Notes under the pieces: generated by a model
Told to the model about the DNA's origin: nothing
Database searches by the model: none
Seen by the model: the letters and a program-made list of their open reading frames with translations, nothing else
Part shown: positions 25,079-34,261 of the stretch, piece after piece
How the letters are laid out: every line of letters begins with the position of its first letter
How positions within the stretch are numbered: position 1 is the first letter of the stretch
From: Brevundimonas terrae
GTDB lineage: Bacteria; Pseudomonadota; Alphaproteobacteria; Caulobacterales; Caulobacteraceae
Direction of reading: 5' to 3'
Assembly (NCBI RefSeq): GCF_011761985.1
Contig: NZ_JAASQT010000009.1
Span: 1-51,640, forward strand
DNA length: 51,640 nt
Program-made: the position numbers and the translations under genes

Positions 25079-26020
25079 ATGGTATTAGACGACAACATTC
25101 AGCAAGAAGCGGCTCAATGGTTCGCGGTCCAGAGGCGAGGGCCTATGGCACTGGAAGAACGGCAGGCCTTCGATGCGTGGCGAGCAGATCCAGTTCATCA
25201 AGCTGCACTGAATCACGTGCATGAGGTTTGGGGAGAGCTGGCCTCTGTAGGTGATGTGGTTCCACCTGTGCGACATCAAATACCTAAGCGTCATCACCGC
25301 GCTATTGTCGCCGCAGCGTTAGTGATCGGCTTAACAGGGGTGGTGGCTGCAAGCGCTGTATGGAAGTTTCACGGACCACTGGCTGTGACAGGCATTGGGG
25401 AGCAGCGGAGCCAAGAGCTGCCTGACGGGAGTATCGTCGCCCTGAATGTTGTAACTCGGGTGCGCTACGACATAAGCAGCCGCGAACGCCGGGTACTTTT
25501 GAATGAGGGGGAGGCGACTTTTGTCGTCCACAAGGATCCTGAACGGCCTTTCCTTGTGCAGGCTGCTGGGTATGAGGTTCGTGCTGTGGGTACGGCGTTC
25601 AACGTACGCAAACGCGATCACAGCTTAGATGTCGCGGTCAAGGAAGGCGTGGTGGAAGTTCGGCGCCTGAATGGCGATGGTAAACCAGTGCTCCTTCGGG
25701 CAGGGCAACTTCTTCAGGTCCGGGATACAGCCTACCCCACGCGGGTCCCGATAAAGATCTCTCAGATTTCTGTAGGTGCGGTCGATGAATGGCGTCAGCG
25801 CGTCCTGACTTATGAGGATGCGCCGGTTGATCAGATAATGAGGGACGTCAATCGCTTCTATGAACGCCCGGTTACTGTCGATCCGACTCTGGGGCAGCGC
25901 CGCGTTACGCTCAGGTTGGTGATTGATGATCGCACCGATACGGTAAAGCGTCTGGCTTCCTTACTGAACGCAGATATTCACCCAGACAGCTATGAGGACC
26001 GGCTCAAGCCTTTCGTTTGA
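25079..26020 (+). CDS. FecR-family sigma regulator (anti-sigma/transmembrane signal transducer)
   Basis: The 313-residue protein has the DUF4880 N-terminal cytoplasmic domain (EAAQWFAVQRRGPMALEERQ, then FDAWRADPVHQAAL), one membrane helix (about 75-95) and the periplasmic FecR domain (QELPDGSIVALNVVTRVRY, RRVLLNEGEATFVVHKD, YEVRAVGTAFNVR), ending in a small STN-like C-terminal region. It receives the signal from the STN domain of the receptor at 26129 and controls the sigma factor encoded upstream. Order and spacing match standard sigma-fecR-receptor operons. Confidence 0.9.
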   Translation: MVLDDNIQQEAAQWFAVQRRGPMALEERQAFDAWRADPVHQAALNHVHEVWGELASVGDVVPPVRHQIPKRHHRAIVAAALVIGLTGVVAASAVWKFHGPLAVTGIGEQRSQELPDGSIVALNVVTRVRYDISSRERRVLLNEGEATFVVHKDPERPFLVQAAGYEVRAVGTAFNVRKRDHSLDVAVKEGVVEVRRLNGDGKPVLLRAGQLLQVRDTAYPTRVPIKISQISVGAVDEWRQRVLTYEDAPVDQIMRDVNRFYERPVTVDPTLGQRRVTLRLVIDDRTDTVKRLASLLNADIHPDSYEDRLKPFV

Positions 26021-26128
26021 GCTCTGGCTCGTGGTTGTTTGAAAAAAAAACGCGAGGGGAGGTAGGGTGTACAGCCTCCTGAATCGTCTACTCCTACAAA
26101 ACAACGATATTTTGAATGGGAGGGGCTT

Positions 26129-29100
26129 ATGGTGCTGCGGTCTTCGTGTGTCCGTTTTTCACGTCTGCGTATGCTGGCGGGGGCTGGATGCGCCGCCATG
26201 ATGATTGCGGCAGTGCCATTCGTGGCCTCGGCCCAGTCGGCAGTTGCGTCGTTCAATATTCGCCCGGCCCCCTTATCGCAGAGTCTGTTGGAATTCGGAC
26301 GCCAAGCTCGTATTTCCATCGCTGCCGATCAGTCCCTCACCTCAGGCTTAAGGGGGCGCGCCGTTTCGGGCGACATGCCAATCGAAGAAGCGCTAAGCCA
26401 ACTTCTGGCCGGTACTGACCTCAGTGCCGAGTTCTCTGGTCCAAATGCTGTGCGTCTTGTTCGTATTGGGCAGGGGGACGCGGGGGGAAACGACCAGCAT
26501 TTCGGGCAGGACCTAAGCATTCAGGAACCGACAACCGTCGCCGATATCGTCGTAACAGCCCAGAAGCGTAGGGAATCTATCCAGGACGTGCCAATCGCTG
26601 TCTCAGCATTTTCGACTGAGAGCCTGGACGCTATGAAAATTGAGGGCGGGTCCGAACTTTTCCGCGCCGTGCCGAACGTGACCTTCTCCAAGGGCAACTT
26701 CAGCATGTACAACTTCTCTATCCGAGGGATTGGCACAAAGGCGGTTTCAGCATCGTCAGACCCTGCTGTGGCGGTCAGCTTCAACAATACCCCCCTTATT
26801 CGTAACCGTCTGTTTGAGCAGGAATATCTCGACGTGAACCGTGTCGAGGTGTTGCGGGGACCACAGGGGACCCTCTATGGTCGCAATGCCACCGCCGGTG
26901 TGGTCAATATGTTCCCTAATCTGCCGGGACCTGATTTTGAAGCCATGCTGAAGGCTGAGGTCGGCAACTACGGCTCAATCCGTAGTCAGATGATGCTAAA
27001 CATTCCTCTAACCGATAGTTTTTGGGTTCGGGCTGCAGCCGGAATGACCAAGCGGGATGGCTTCGACTACAATACCTTTAATGAAACCCATGTGAACGGC
27101 CGCGATTTGCACTCCGTGCGATTGTCAGCAGCTTGGGAGCCAAATGACAATTTTCGCGCTAACCTGATTTGGGAAAGTTTTGGCGAAGACGACAACCGCT
27201 CCCGTACAGGCAAGCAGCTTTGTACGACCGATCCAGGGCCTACCCAAGTTGGTAATTATACTCTTACAAGTACCTACCTTCGGGGTATTCTAAGTCAGGG
27301 CTGTCAGCCTGGCAGTCTGTTTGACGATGCAGCTTACGGTACGCCGAACGGGATTGGGATGGCGCAAATCTGGGCTGCAGCTAACGCCAACTATGGCACG
27401 AGCCGCAGTGCGGGAGTGGTTTCTGCGATTACAGCTGGCACCAATCCCTATGCTGGTGTTGTTCAGTCCAGAAACCTCCGTGAGATCGCAACTAGCTATG
27501 ACCCGAAGTTCCGAGCTGACAATGATGTTTACCAGCTGAACGTAGAATATGATTTCTCACCGAATGTAACGTTTGTATCTCAGACTAGCTATGCAAAGGA
27601 TTATTTCTGGTCTACGCAAGATTATATGCGTTACGTATCTAACGAGATATTTAATCGCAGTGATTATAATGATTATTACAATGCCTTTGGTCAGCCTCTT
27701 GTAATTGATCCAAGCATATACAATGCCGCTCCAGGCGGCGTGTATACGGATCCGCAGCTCGGACCATCTCGCCGGATGTTAGCGGTTGATCTTAGCAAAT
27801 CAGAAAATGAACAATTTTTCCAAGAATTTAGGTTACAGTCAAATTTTGATGGTCCGTTTGACTTTAATTTTGGTGCTAATTATCTGAAATTTGATACGAA
27901 AGATGATTATTATGTTTTTAACAACGTATTCACACTTATAGCTGAGCAATGGTACAATAAAGTCCTCGGTCCTGGAGGATTGTTTGGTAGTCCTGTGGCT
28001 ATACAATGTGTAGATGGAAGTAAGAATGAGTGCGTATATGTAGATAGATCTAAAATTGATAATATTGAAGGCGATGGCCATAATTATTTTAGAAGTAAAA
28101 ATGAAGTAACTATCGAATCTTACGGTTTGTTCGGCGAGGCTTATTTTAAAATTTCTGATACGTTTCGTTTGACTGCGGGTCTCAGATACACTGATGATAG
28201 CAAGACGACGACGCCTTATCCGACTCAGTTGCTGCTAGGGACGCGAGATAGCCTCGGGTATGGTAATCTAACGGGTGGTTCCCTTGCGCGGGGGTTTGAA
28301 GCGCTGCCAGATATCGAGCAAAACTGGTCCGCAACGACAGGGCGGTTGGTTTTGGACTGGAAGCCGTCTAGCGATCTGATGGCCTACGCGTCCTATGCGC
28401 GGGGTTACAAAGGTGGGGGAACTAATCCGCCGCGTGCTGGTATAAATCCAGCTGTCGTGCAGTATCTCCCGCAATCTTCAACTTTTGATCCTGAGTTTGT
28501 TAATGCTTTCGAAGTTGGCGTGAAGTCTAATGCGCTCGACGGGCGTATGCGGATTAATGCTACTGCATTCTATTATGACTATAGCGATTATCAGGTTTCG
28601 CAGATCGTAGATCGTATCTCTTTAAATGAAAACTTTGATGCTGAAAGTATGGGGCTTGAACTGGAAGTTTCATATCAAGTGAACTCGAAATTCAGGGTTG
28701 ATGGTAATTTTGGCTATCTAAAAACACGCTTGGCTGACGGTTCCGGGTCCATTGATGTTATGGACCGCACTCAAGGCAATAAAGACTGGATGGTTTTGCG
28801 CCCTTGGGTCCAGGTGCCTTCGAATTGCGTGGCACCCACTAGCATCGTCGAAAAAATTCTCAGTTCAGCTTATGCGGAAAACCTGAAGCAGCTTTCCTTG
28901 CAGGTGTTGTGTGGTGGCTCGAAGAACTACGGATCCTTTGATCCTACATTCTCTGGAGGGACTCCATTCTGGGCATTGTACGGTATTACCTACAATCCTT
29001 TGATCGATGCGCCTAATAACGGGCGTGGTTTCTTGGCCGATATTGGTGGGAATGAGCTACCAAATGCGCCTCGTTGGACGGTCAGCATAGGTGCTGAGTA

Positions 29101-29401
29101 TGTGTGGAACCTTGGAAGCTCTGATATTGTTCTTAGGGGTGATTACTATAGGCAGGCGGAAAGCTATTTTAGAGTATACAACACTGAATACGATAAATTG
29201 AAAGGGTGGGGAAATCTCAATGTATCCGTAAATGTTGAGATGCCAAATAACGGTATTAGTGTAAGCATTTATGCCAAAAATGTAATAAATGATACTCCTG
29301 TAGTGGATGCATTCACCAATAGCGATGACACAATGCTTACAACAAACGTTTTTACATTAGATCCTAGAGTAATTGGCTTTAACATCACTAAAGTTTTTTA
29401 G
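26129..29401 (+). CDS. TonB-dependent receptor with N-terminal STN signalling domain
   Basis: The 1090-residue protein has a signal peptide (to about residue 36, ASAQS), an STN domain (about 40-115: FNIRPAPLSQSLLEFGRQA and a following SGLRGRAVSGDMP), a TonB box-like VADIVVTAQKRRESIQDVP, a plug (EVLRGPQGTLYGRNATAGVV) and a 22-strand barrel ending GFNITKVF. The ATG at 26129 has GGGAGGGG just upstream. The STN domain links ligand binding to the FecR protein encoded before it. Parts of the barrel coding sequence (about 27500-28200 and 29150-29400) are clearly AT-richer than the rest, mostly in loop regions, suggesting mosaic origin. Large external loops (about residues 390-660) suggest a bulky ligand such as a glycan or siderophore. 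Confidence 0.9.
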   Translation: MVLRSSCVRFSRLRMLAGAGCAAMMIAAVPFVASAQSAVASFNIRPAPLSQSLLEFGRQARISIAADQSLTSGLRGRAVSGDMPIEEALSQLLAGTDLSAEFSGPNAVRLVRIGQGDAGGNDQHFGQDLSIQEPTTVADIVVTAQKRRESIQDVPIAVSAFSTESLDAMKIEGGSELFRAVPNVTFSKGNFSMYNFSIRGIGTKAVSASSDPAVAVSFNNTPLIRNRLFEQEYLDVNRVEVLRGPQGTLYGRNATAGVVNMFPNLPGPDFEAMLKAEVGNYGSIRSQMMLNIPLTDSFWVRAAAGMTKRDGFDYNTFNETHVNGRDLHSVRLSAAWEPNDNFRANLIWESFGEDDNRSRTGKQLCTTDPGPTQVGNYTLTSTYLRGILSQGCQPGSLFDDAAYGTPNGIGMAQIWAAANANYGTSRSAGVVSAITAGTNPYAGVVQSRNLREIATSYDPKFRADNDVYQLNVEYDFSPNVTFVSQTSYAKDYFWSTQDYMRYVSNEIFNRSDYNDYYNAFGQPLVIDPSIYNAAPGGVYTDPQLGPSRRMLAVDLSKSENEQFFQEFRLQSNFDGPFDFNFGANYLKFDTKDDYYVFNNVFTLIAEQWYNKVLGPGGLFGSPVAIQCVDGSKNECVYVDRSKIDNIEGDGHNYFRSKNEVTIESYGLFGEAYFKISDTFRLTAGLRYTDDSKTTTPYPTQLLLGTRDSLGYGNLTGGSLARGFEALPDIEQNWSATTGRLVLDWKPSSDLMAYASYARGYKGGGTNPPRAGINPAVVQYLPQSSTFDPEFVNAFEVGVKSNALDGRMRINATAFYYDYSDYQVSQIVDRISLNENFDAESMGLELEVSYQVNSKFRVDGNFGYLKTRLADGSGSIDVMDRTQGNKDWMVLRPWVQVPSNCVAPTSIVEKILSSAYAENLKQLSLQVLCGGSKNYGSFDPTFSGGTPFWALYGITYNPLIDAPNNGRGFLADIGGNELPNAPRWTVSIGAEYVWNLGSSDIVLRGDYYRQAESYFRVYNTEYDKLKGWGNLNVSVNVEMPNNGISVSIYAKNVINDTPVVDAFTNSDDTMLTTNVFTLDPRVIGFNITKVF

Positions 29402-29497
29402 TATATTGGTTGACGTTTGAAAAATTACCGTAATAATAGTTTTACTAGGAAAATTAATTTTCTAGTTTGATATAAAACATATAAAGGATTATTGATC

Positions 29498-30028
29498 ATG
29501 AAGAAGTTGCTTATTGCCGCGTCATCAGTTGCTGTCATGTCCTTGTTTGGTGCTGCGTCAGCTAGTGCTGGAGATTTTCTAACAGCTCCTGGTAAATATA
29601 ATGCTGTTGGAGATCTGGTTCTTTATCAAACAATCGCTGGTGTTAGCTGTAGAGTCACATCAGTAATTGAAGTTAATTCATCTGGTGATGCAAACTTTAC
29701 AAATGTAGCATTTGCTCCTGGAACTACCGCTCTTTGTGGGTCCTTAATTAACCCGATAACCACGACTTGGCGTATTCATAAGATCTCAAAAGGCGTTGAT
29801 GAGGGAGAGATCAGGTTGGATGTTCAGGTTCAGGCTGGCAGCGGAACCTGCATCGGCAGCCTGTCGCCGCTCACCCTCTACTGGGGTTCAAAGGGGCCTA
29901 ACCGCATTGAGTCTACGACTGGATCCGTGCCTGGTTTGGCGGGCGGGGCACCAACTCCCTGTTATGTAGGTGGAACTCTTTCTATTACCCCTGTAGCTCC
30001 CACTGTCGGTGAGTTCCGTATGAACTAA
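29498..30028 (+). CDS. Small exported protein, 176 aa
   Basis: ATG 29498 (with AAAGGA about 10 bases upstream) starts a clear signal peptide (MKKLLIAASSVAVMSLFGAA, cleavage after SASA). The mature part is Gly/Thr/Ser-rich beta-type sequence with four cysteines: GVSCRVTS, TALCGSL, GTCIGSL and TPCYVGG. The pattern faintly resembles exported PraB-like proteins, but that is not secure. Its first half is AT-rich like the 3' end of the receptor gene before it, 96 bases upstream. It is followed by two terminators. It may be a surface or periplasmic partner of the receptor, for example a ligand-binding protein. Confidence 0.6.
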   Translation: MKKLLIAASSVAVMSLFGAASASAGDFLTAPGKYNAVGDLVLYQTIAGVSCRVTSVIEVNSSGDANFTNVAFAPGTTALCGSLINPITTTWRIHKISKGVDEGEIRLDVQVQAGSGTCIGSLSPLTLYWGSKGPNRIESTTGSVPGLAGGAPTPCYVGGTLSITPVAPTVGEFRMN

Positions 30029-30038
30029 CTCGTGACGA

Positions 30039-30079
30039 AGTCGGGGCGTCTGTCAAAGACGTCTCGACTTTGTTGCTTG
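30039..30079 (+). terminator. Hairpin with T-rich tail after the exported-protein gene
   Basis: AGTCGGGGCGTCT (30039-30051) pairs with AGACGTCTCGACT (30057-30069), 13 pairs including two G-T, across a 5-base loop, followed by TTGTTGCTTGTAG. It is 11 bases after the stop at 30028. Confidence 0.7.
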
Positions 30080-30121
30080 TAGTTTTCTGGCGATATACTT
30101 CCCATATTTTCTTTACACACT

Positions 30122-30156
30122 AAGGCCGGTCATTAATTTGTCCGGCCTTCTTTCTT
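30122..30156 (+). terminator. Second intrinsic terminator
   Basis: AAGGCCGG (30122-30129) pairs perfectly with CCGGCCTT (30142-30149), followed by CTTTCTT. Together with the hairpin at 30039 it closes the receptor cluster tightly. Confidence 0.75.
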
Positions 30157-30190
30157 AATTGAAATTATACATTCTACAAATAATCTGGAG

Positions 30191-30245
30191 GGTGGACCTA
30201 CACAGTCTGTTTTGCATTGTTTGGTCGGTAGACCTATACAGTCCG
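30191..30245 (+). repeat. Two direct 19-base repeats upstream of the recombinase operon
   Basis: GGTGGACCTACACAGTCTG (30191-30209) and GGTAGACCTATACAGTCCG (30227-30245) match at 16 of 19 positions and start 36 bases apart. They lie between the terminators and the DUF2924 gene at 30361. Each has a GAC...GTC outer symmetry. They could be operator sites or recombinase-binding half-sites of an attachment region. The rest of 30246-30360 is AT-rich with no gene, and GGGAGAGG precedes the ATG. Confidence 0.55.
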
Positions 30246-30360
30246 TAAATAGTCTCCACTGATCGGGCTATAAGCGATTGTATTTGATCGTTTATATTTG
30301 AGTGTATTTGTGATATTTAACTGACGCAGCGGGGCGGATTTTCTTTCGGGAGAGGGACGC

Positions 30361-30786
30361 ATGCCCGCTGTCGATGACGAGTTAGAAGTCTTTCTTGCCA
30401 GCTTGGAACGCTGCTCGCTTTCATCAGTGCAAGACGAGTGGCGCAAACGTTGGGGCACGCCTCCAACTTTACGCTCTGTAAGGCTACTGCGGTATCTTTT
30501 GGCCTGGCGTCTTCAGACTGAACTTTACGGCGATCTGAGTGCCGTGGATCGCAGGCATCTAAAATCAACAGCTACGCCGGTAATTCAGACCCTACTAGAA
30601 GGTAGCCGTGTCGCGCGCGAGTATCAGGGTATAGTCCATGAGGTCGTCGCAGAAGCCCGAGGATTTCGATACCGAGATCGTACATACCGTAGCTTGTCCG
30701 CAATAGCGCGTGAGATCACGGGCGTGCGTTGGAACGGACCACGTTTCTTCGGGCTTCGGCCGGGAGGCGGGCATGGAGCATCGTGA
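30361..30786 (+). CDS. DUF2924 protein, partner of the serine recombinase
   Basis: The 141-residue protein has the DUF2924 arrangement: an N-terminal helical part (LRYLLAWRLQTELYGDLSA), a central YQGIVHEVVAEARGFRYRD strand region and the C-terminal hallmark YRSLSAIAREITGVRWNGPR followed by FFGL. DUF2924 genes almost always precede a large serine recombinase in alphaproteobacterial integrative elements and prophages, and are thought to help its DNA binding. The gene overlaps the recombinase start by 14 bases. The role is inferred from context. Confidence 0.87.
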   Translation: MPAVDDELEVFLASLERCSLSSVQDEWRKRWGTPPTLRSVRLLRYLLAWRLQTELYGDLSAVDRRHLKSTATPVIQTLLEGSRVAREYQGIVHEVVAEARGFRYRDRTYRSLSAIAREITGVRWNGPRFFGLRPGGGHGAS

Positions 30787-32416
30787 GCGTCTCAGGTGCG
30801 CGATCTACACGCGCAAAAGCACCGAAGAAGGACTGGATCAGGTCTTCAACTCTCTGCATGCGCAAAGAGAGTATTGCGAGGCGTATGTCCAATCGCAGGG
30901 CGGGGAAGGTTGGACGGTTGTTCGTACACGATACGACGATGGCGGCTTTTCAGGTGCGAGCATGGGGCGACCCGGGCTTCAGCATCTCTTGCATGATGTT
31001 GAGGCTAAACGGATCGATGTTGTCGTGGTCTATAAGGTTGATCGGCTGACCCGCTCACTGGCTGATTTCGCCCGAATTCTCGAGTGCTTGGACAAACACA
31101 GCGCGGCCTTTGTGAGCGTTACCCAAGCCTTTAATACGAACAGTTCTATGGGCAGGCTTACGCTCAATATACTCCTATCATTTGCGCAGTTCGAACGTGA
31201 GGTCACCGGTGAACGGATCCGCGACAAGGTTTTAGCCTCAAAGGTCAAAGGTATGTGGATGGGCGGAACCGTGCCTCTCGGTTATGATCCGCCCGATGCT
31301 TCTGGAGACCGTAGGCTCAGGGTCAATGAGGAAGGGGCCGCAGTCGTCCGGTTTATCTTTGAACGCTTCACCGTGTGTCGCTCTCTGTGCGATCTTCAAC
31401 AGCATTTGATGGATAATGGTATTCGTACCAAGGCACATAAAGGTCAAAACGGGACCATAAGGGCAGGGGCTCCGTTCAGTCGTGGAGCTTTACGATACCT
31501 GCTTCAAAACAAGACCTACCTTGGGCTCATTTGCCATAAGGGAGCGGTGTACGCAGGGCGTCACGAAGCTCTGATTGATCAACGTCTGTTCGATACTGTT
31601 CAAACGCTTCTCAGCCACCGCGCGGACGTTTGGAAACGTCGCGCGCCCAATCTCGAACGAGCGAAGCTGCATGGCCGAATATTTGATGAGTTCGGGCAGA
31701 AAATGGTGCCGCAATTCATCCCCGGAAAGCGACGAACCTATGGGTACTATGTTGCGCCGAGACTGGCTCCGGGACTGAGTAATCCAGATGGCTTGGGTCG
31801 AGTGCCCTGCAAAGCTTTGGACGACCTTGTCCAAAGGAGGGTTGTTGAACTTGCAGGCGTAGGGAAGGAAGAGATCACGACCGAGGTGTTGCGTGATCTG
31901 GTGGTTCGCGTTGAGATTCATAGCGCATCGGTTCAGGTGGTCATCAACCTCAAAGCGCTCAATGATTTCAATTCACATGGCGCAACGGTTCAGGACTTAG
32001 AGAAGAAGCTTTGGGTCGGCGATCGATTATTACCCGAGCCCTCTCGGTTCGATCTTGTACGGCTTTCCATATTGGCTCGCCTGAAAATGCATGGTGGTCG
32101 CACCTGGGTCGAAGATGCTCAGGCACTGCCAGATAGTCCTGCAAACGCCATCAAGCTTGCGGCGGTAAAGAAGCTTCGAGCCGCGCATGCTGCATACGCG
32201 CCTATGCGGAAGGCACTATCGGAGCCGAAAGCAGATCGGCCTGCCAACATCAGATTGCATCGGTTGGATTGGGTGTTCCTGTCACCCAAAATACAAGCCG
32301 CCATTCTGAATGGACGCTTGAGTGCCGAAGTTCTCGCAAAGTTAAACGCGCTAAAAGCTGTTCCACTCAGTTGGTCAGAACAGAACCGGGTCGTGTACGG
32401 AACGAGCGACGTCTGA
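30773..32416 (+). CDS. Large serine recombinase (resolvase/invertase family)
   Basis: The 547-residue protein has the serine recombinase catalytic domain (RCAIYTRKSTEEGLDQVFNS with nucleophile Ser16; the arginines lie in VVVYKVDRLTRSLADF and FEREVTGERIRDK), then the recombinase domain with VPLGYDPPD and a Zn-less basic region, and a long C-terminal DNA-binding part. The ATG at 30773 has GGGAGG 6 bases upstream. Such enzymes integrate and excise mobile elements. Here no phage or conjugation genes accompany it, so it may be the stranded integration module of an element lost by IS6-mediated deletion; the intact IS6 starts 88 bases downstream. Confidence 0.9.
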   Translation: MEHRERLRCAIYTRKSTEEGLDQVFNSLHAQREYCEAYVQSQGGEGWTVVRTRYDDGGFSGASMGRPGLQHLLHDVEAKRIDVVVVYKVDRLTRSLADFARILECLDKHSAAFVSVTQAFNTNSSMGRLTLNILLSFAQFEREVTGERIRDKVLASKVKGMWMGGTVPLGYDPPDASGDRRLRVNEEGAAVVRFIFERFTVCRSLCDLQQHLMDNGIRTKAHKGQNGTIRAGAPFSRGALRYLLQNKTYLGLICHKGAVYAGRHEALIDQRLFDTVQTLLSHRADVWKRRAPNLERAKLHGRIFDEFGQKMVPQFIPGKRRTYGYYVAPRLAPGLSNPDGLGRVPCKALDDLVQRRVVELAGVGKEEITTEVLRDLVVRVEIHSASVQVVINLKALNDFNSHGATVQDLEKKLWVGDRLLPEPSRFDLVRLSILARLKMHGGRTWVEDAQALPDSPANAIKLAAVKKLRAAHAAYAPMRKALSEPKADRPANIRLHRLDWVFLSPKIQAAILNGRLSAEVLAKLNALKAVPLSWSEQNRVVYGTSDV

Positions 32417-32503
32417 CGGCCCGACTGAGGTAGTTTTAGGCAAGGATCTAAAAAGTCTCTAATGTGTTTGAAATCACTAGAGATTTATTGACTGACTGGA
32501 AGA

Positions 32504-33318
32504 GGTGCTGTCAGTCTAACGCTAAAGGTGCTCCACTTTGACGGCTTCAAGCCATTGGTGGAGTAGGCGTTTTATGAAGCCGCTATCGTTTAAACGTCAT
32601 CGCTTTCCGGCCGAAGTGATCCGTCATGCCGTGTGGTTGTACTTTCGGTTTAATCTTAGCTTCCGCGATGTAGAGGAGCTGATGGCCCAACGCGGAGTCG
32701 ATGTCAGCTACGAGACGATACGGTGTTGGACGATCAAGTTCGGTCCTCTGATTGCACGGCGTCTGAAGAAGCAAAGGCAGCCGCCGACGGGCCGTTGGCA
32801 TTTAGATGAGATGGTTTGCAAAATCGGTGGCCGACGTATGTATCTGTGGCGTGCGGTGGATGACGAAGGTGAGATTTTGGACGTCATCGTCCAGCGTCGG
32901 CGTGATACAGAGGCGGCTTTGAAGTTGATCAAGCGCCTTCTTCACAATCAACCGGTTGAGCCAGAAAGCATCACAACGGACGGGCTGGCATCGTACGGCG
33001 CGGCGCTTGATCAGTTGGAGCTGCGACATCTCCATCGTCCTGGTCGGCTACGAGACAATAACCGCGTTGAGAACTCACATCTGCCGATCCGGCGACGCGA
33101 ACGGCAGATGCAGCGGTTCAAATCCCAAGCCTCAGCGCAGAGATTTCTCACCACCCACGCGGCGGTCTACAACACTTTCAACATCCAGCGTCATCTGATC
33201 AGCCGATCCACACTTCGTCGCTTTCGCGTCGATGCGGATGCTGCTTGGGCAGCCGCTACCGTATGATATTGAGCCGGGAAGGGGGCTTTTGACTGGGTTC
33301 AATTAACCTGACAGCCCC
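32504..33318 (+). mobile_element. IS6-family copy E, intact
   Basis: Left terminus GGTGCTGTCAG (32504-32514) and right terminus CTGACAGCCCC (33308-33318) pair at 10 of 11 positions. The element is about 815 bases with one complete transposase gene. The 8 bases on either side (CTGGAAGA and CTCTGATC) do not match, so no target duplication is left, as expected if it took part in cointegrate formation or deletion. It is the only copy here able to drive IS6 movement in trans. Confidence 0.9.
32574..33266 (+). CDS. IS6-family transposase, intact
   Basis: The 230-residue DDE transposase has an N-terminal helix-turn-helix (RDVEELMAQRGVDVSYETIR) and the catalytic residues D78 (RWHLDEMVCK), D136 (ESITTDGLASYG) and E166 (DNNRVENSHL). 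It is on the long branch of IS6-family enzymes seen in alphaproteobacteria, not IS26 or IS6100. W75, directly before the first catalytic block, is a stop codon in copies B and D. Starts at MKPLSFKRHRF, 70 bases inside the left terminus. Confidence 0.93.
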   Translation: MKPLSFKRHRFPAEVIRHAVWLYFRFNLSFRDVEELMAQRGVDVSYETIRCWTIKFGPLIARRLKKQRQPPTGRWHLDEMVCKIGGRRMYLWRAVDDEGEILDVIVQRRRDTEAALKLIKRLLHNQPVEPESITTDGLASYGAALDQLELRHLHRPGRLRDNNRVENSHLPIRRRERQMQRFKSQASAQRFLTTHAAVYNTFNIQRHLISRSTLRRFRVDADAAWAAATV

Positions 33319-33326
33319 CTCTGATC

Positions 33327-34223
33327 TCAGTGACCGGGATGGGATTTGAACCAGGGATTTCCAATGGGTTCAGCTGCCACCTTGATCGAATTCACGCGGT
33401 AAGGTGTGCAACTGACAATCTCGACAGTGGAAGGATCGAAGATCGCGATATTGTATCCCTTGATATTCTCCTGATCGCCAAAGTGGCTCTTATAGGCAAT
33501 CGCGTCATAACCAGCGCTGCGAAAAAGCTCCGCCAATATCTGGGTCGGCGCGTAATCAGCGCGTTCATCGGATGCCGTCACCGGCTCCGAGAAAGCATTG
33601 TCAATTTGGGTCCAGACAGCCTTCTTTTTCTCTTCTGCATTCAATTGATCCTCATTCAGTAAGTATCGAAAAATTGCGCCCGCAAATGGCGACTGGCCAT
33701 GACCAACTGACAGATCGAGCGTTCGAAGCGGACGAACTACCCGGCACTTGGCGACGGAAAGCTCGGATCCGACCCATGGCCTGACTTCAGAAACCGCCGT
33801 CTCGATCGTGCTGGCGACGTAAAGGACCGGAATGCCCATGGGATTCGCGCGCCCTTCGCGCGCGCGATCAGCGAGAGGTTTCATGCGCGAGGAACCGTAA
33901 CCCCAAACGTCCTCACCGATCCAATTGCCGTCCTCATCAGTTCGGTCGACGATGTCGATGCCGCGTTGTGCCCGATAAAGGATATGGTCCACCTTAAGGT
34001 CCTCATCGCGATCACGGATCGTGGCGAGTACCGCATCTAGAAAGCGGCGTTCTTCGTCCTCTAGAATGTAGCGGTTGGTATAACGAACTTTCTTCACGAA
34101 CCGTGAATAGCTGTCCCAATGCGCAAATTCCGCCCCACTGCGATTCTTGTTGCTCACGTCCACTCCCGCCATTTTAACCAATAAACTTTCGAGCTTATGG
34201 ATGCCGCGCCGGATGAGAACCAT
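33327..34223 (-). CDS. RES-domain protein (putative NAD-degrading toxin), 5' end altered by IS6
   Basis: The C-terminal 200 residues have RES-domain features: ILYRAQRG with the conserved Arg, PMGIPVLYVASTIETAVSEV with the conserved Glu, CRVVRPLRTLDLS and ADYAPTQILAELFRSAGYDA as the final helix pair. RES toxins of the Xre-RES type degrade NAD+. The N-terminal 85 residues are an unrecognised helical part. The frame is open upstream into the IS6 remnant F (34262), so the native start is uncertain: ATG 34223 or ATG 34172 are likely. No Xre antitoxin gene is adjacent; on its 5' side is the IS remnant and on its 3' side the intact IS6, 8 bases away. It is either an orphan toxin or a defence effector that lost its partner. 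Confidence 0.65.
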   Translation of the reverse strand: MVLIRRGIHKLESLLVKMAGVDVSNKNRSGAEFAHWDSYSRFVKKVRYTNRYILEDEERRFLDAVLATIRDRDEDLKVDHILYRAQRGIDIVDRTDEDGNWIGEDVWGYGSSRMKPLADRAREGRANPMGIPVLYVASTIETAVSEVRPWVGSELSVAKCRVVRPLRTLDLSVGHGQSPFAGAIFRYLLNEDQLNAEEKKKAVWTQIDNAFSEPVTASDERADYAPTQILAELFRSAGYDAIAYKSHFGDQENIKGYNIAIFDPSTVEIVSCTPYRVNSIKVAAEPIGNPWFKSHPGH

Positions 34224-34261
34224 CAAGTGGTTGTCAGAAACCGTGGACGCCGAATTTATCT

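Noticed and set aside
32496..33326. Target-site duplication around the intact IS6
   Set aside because: The 8 bases on each side (CTGGAAGA and CTCTGATC) do not match.
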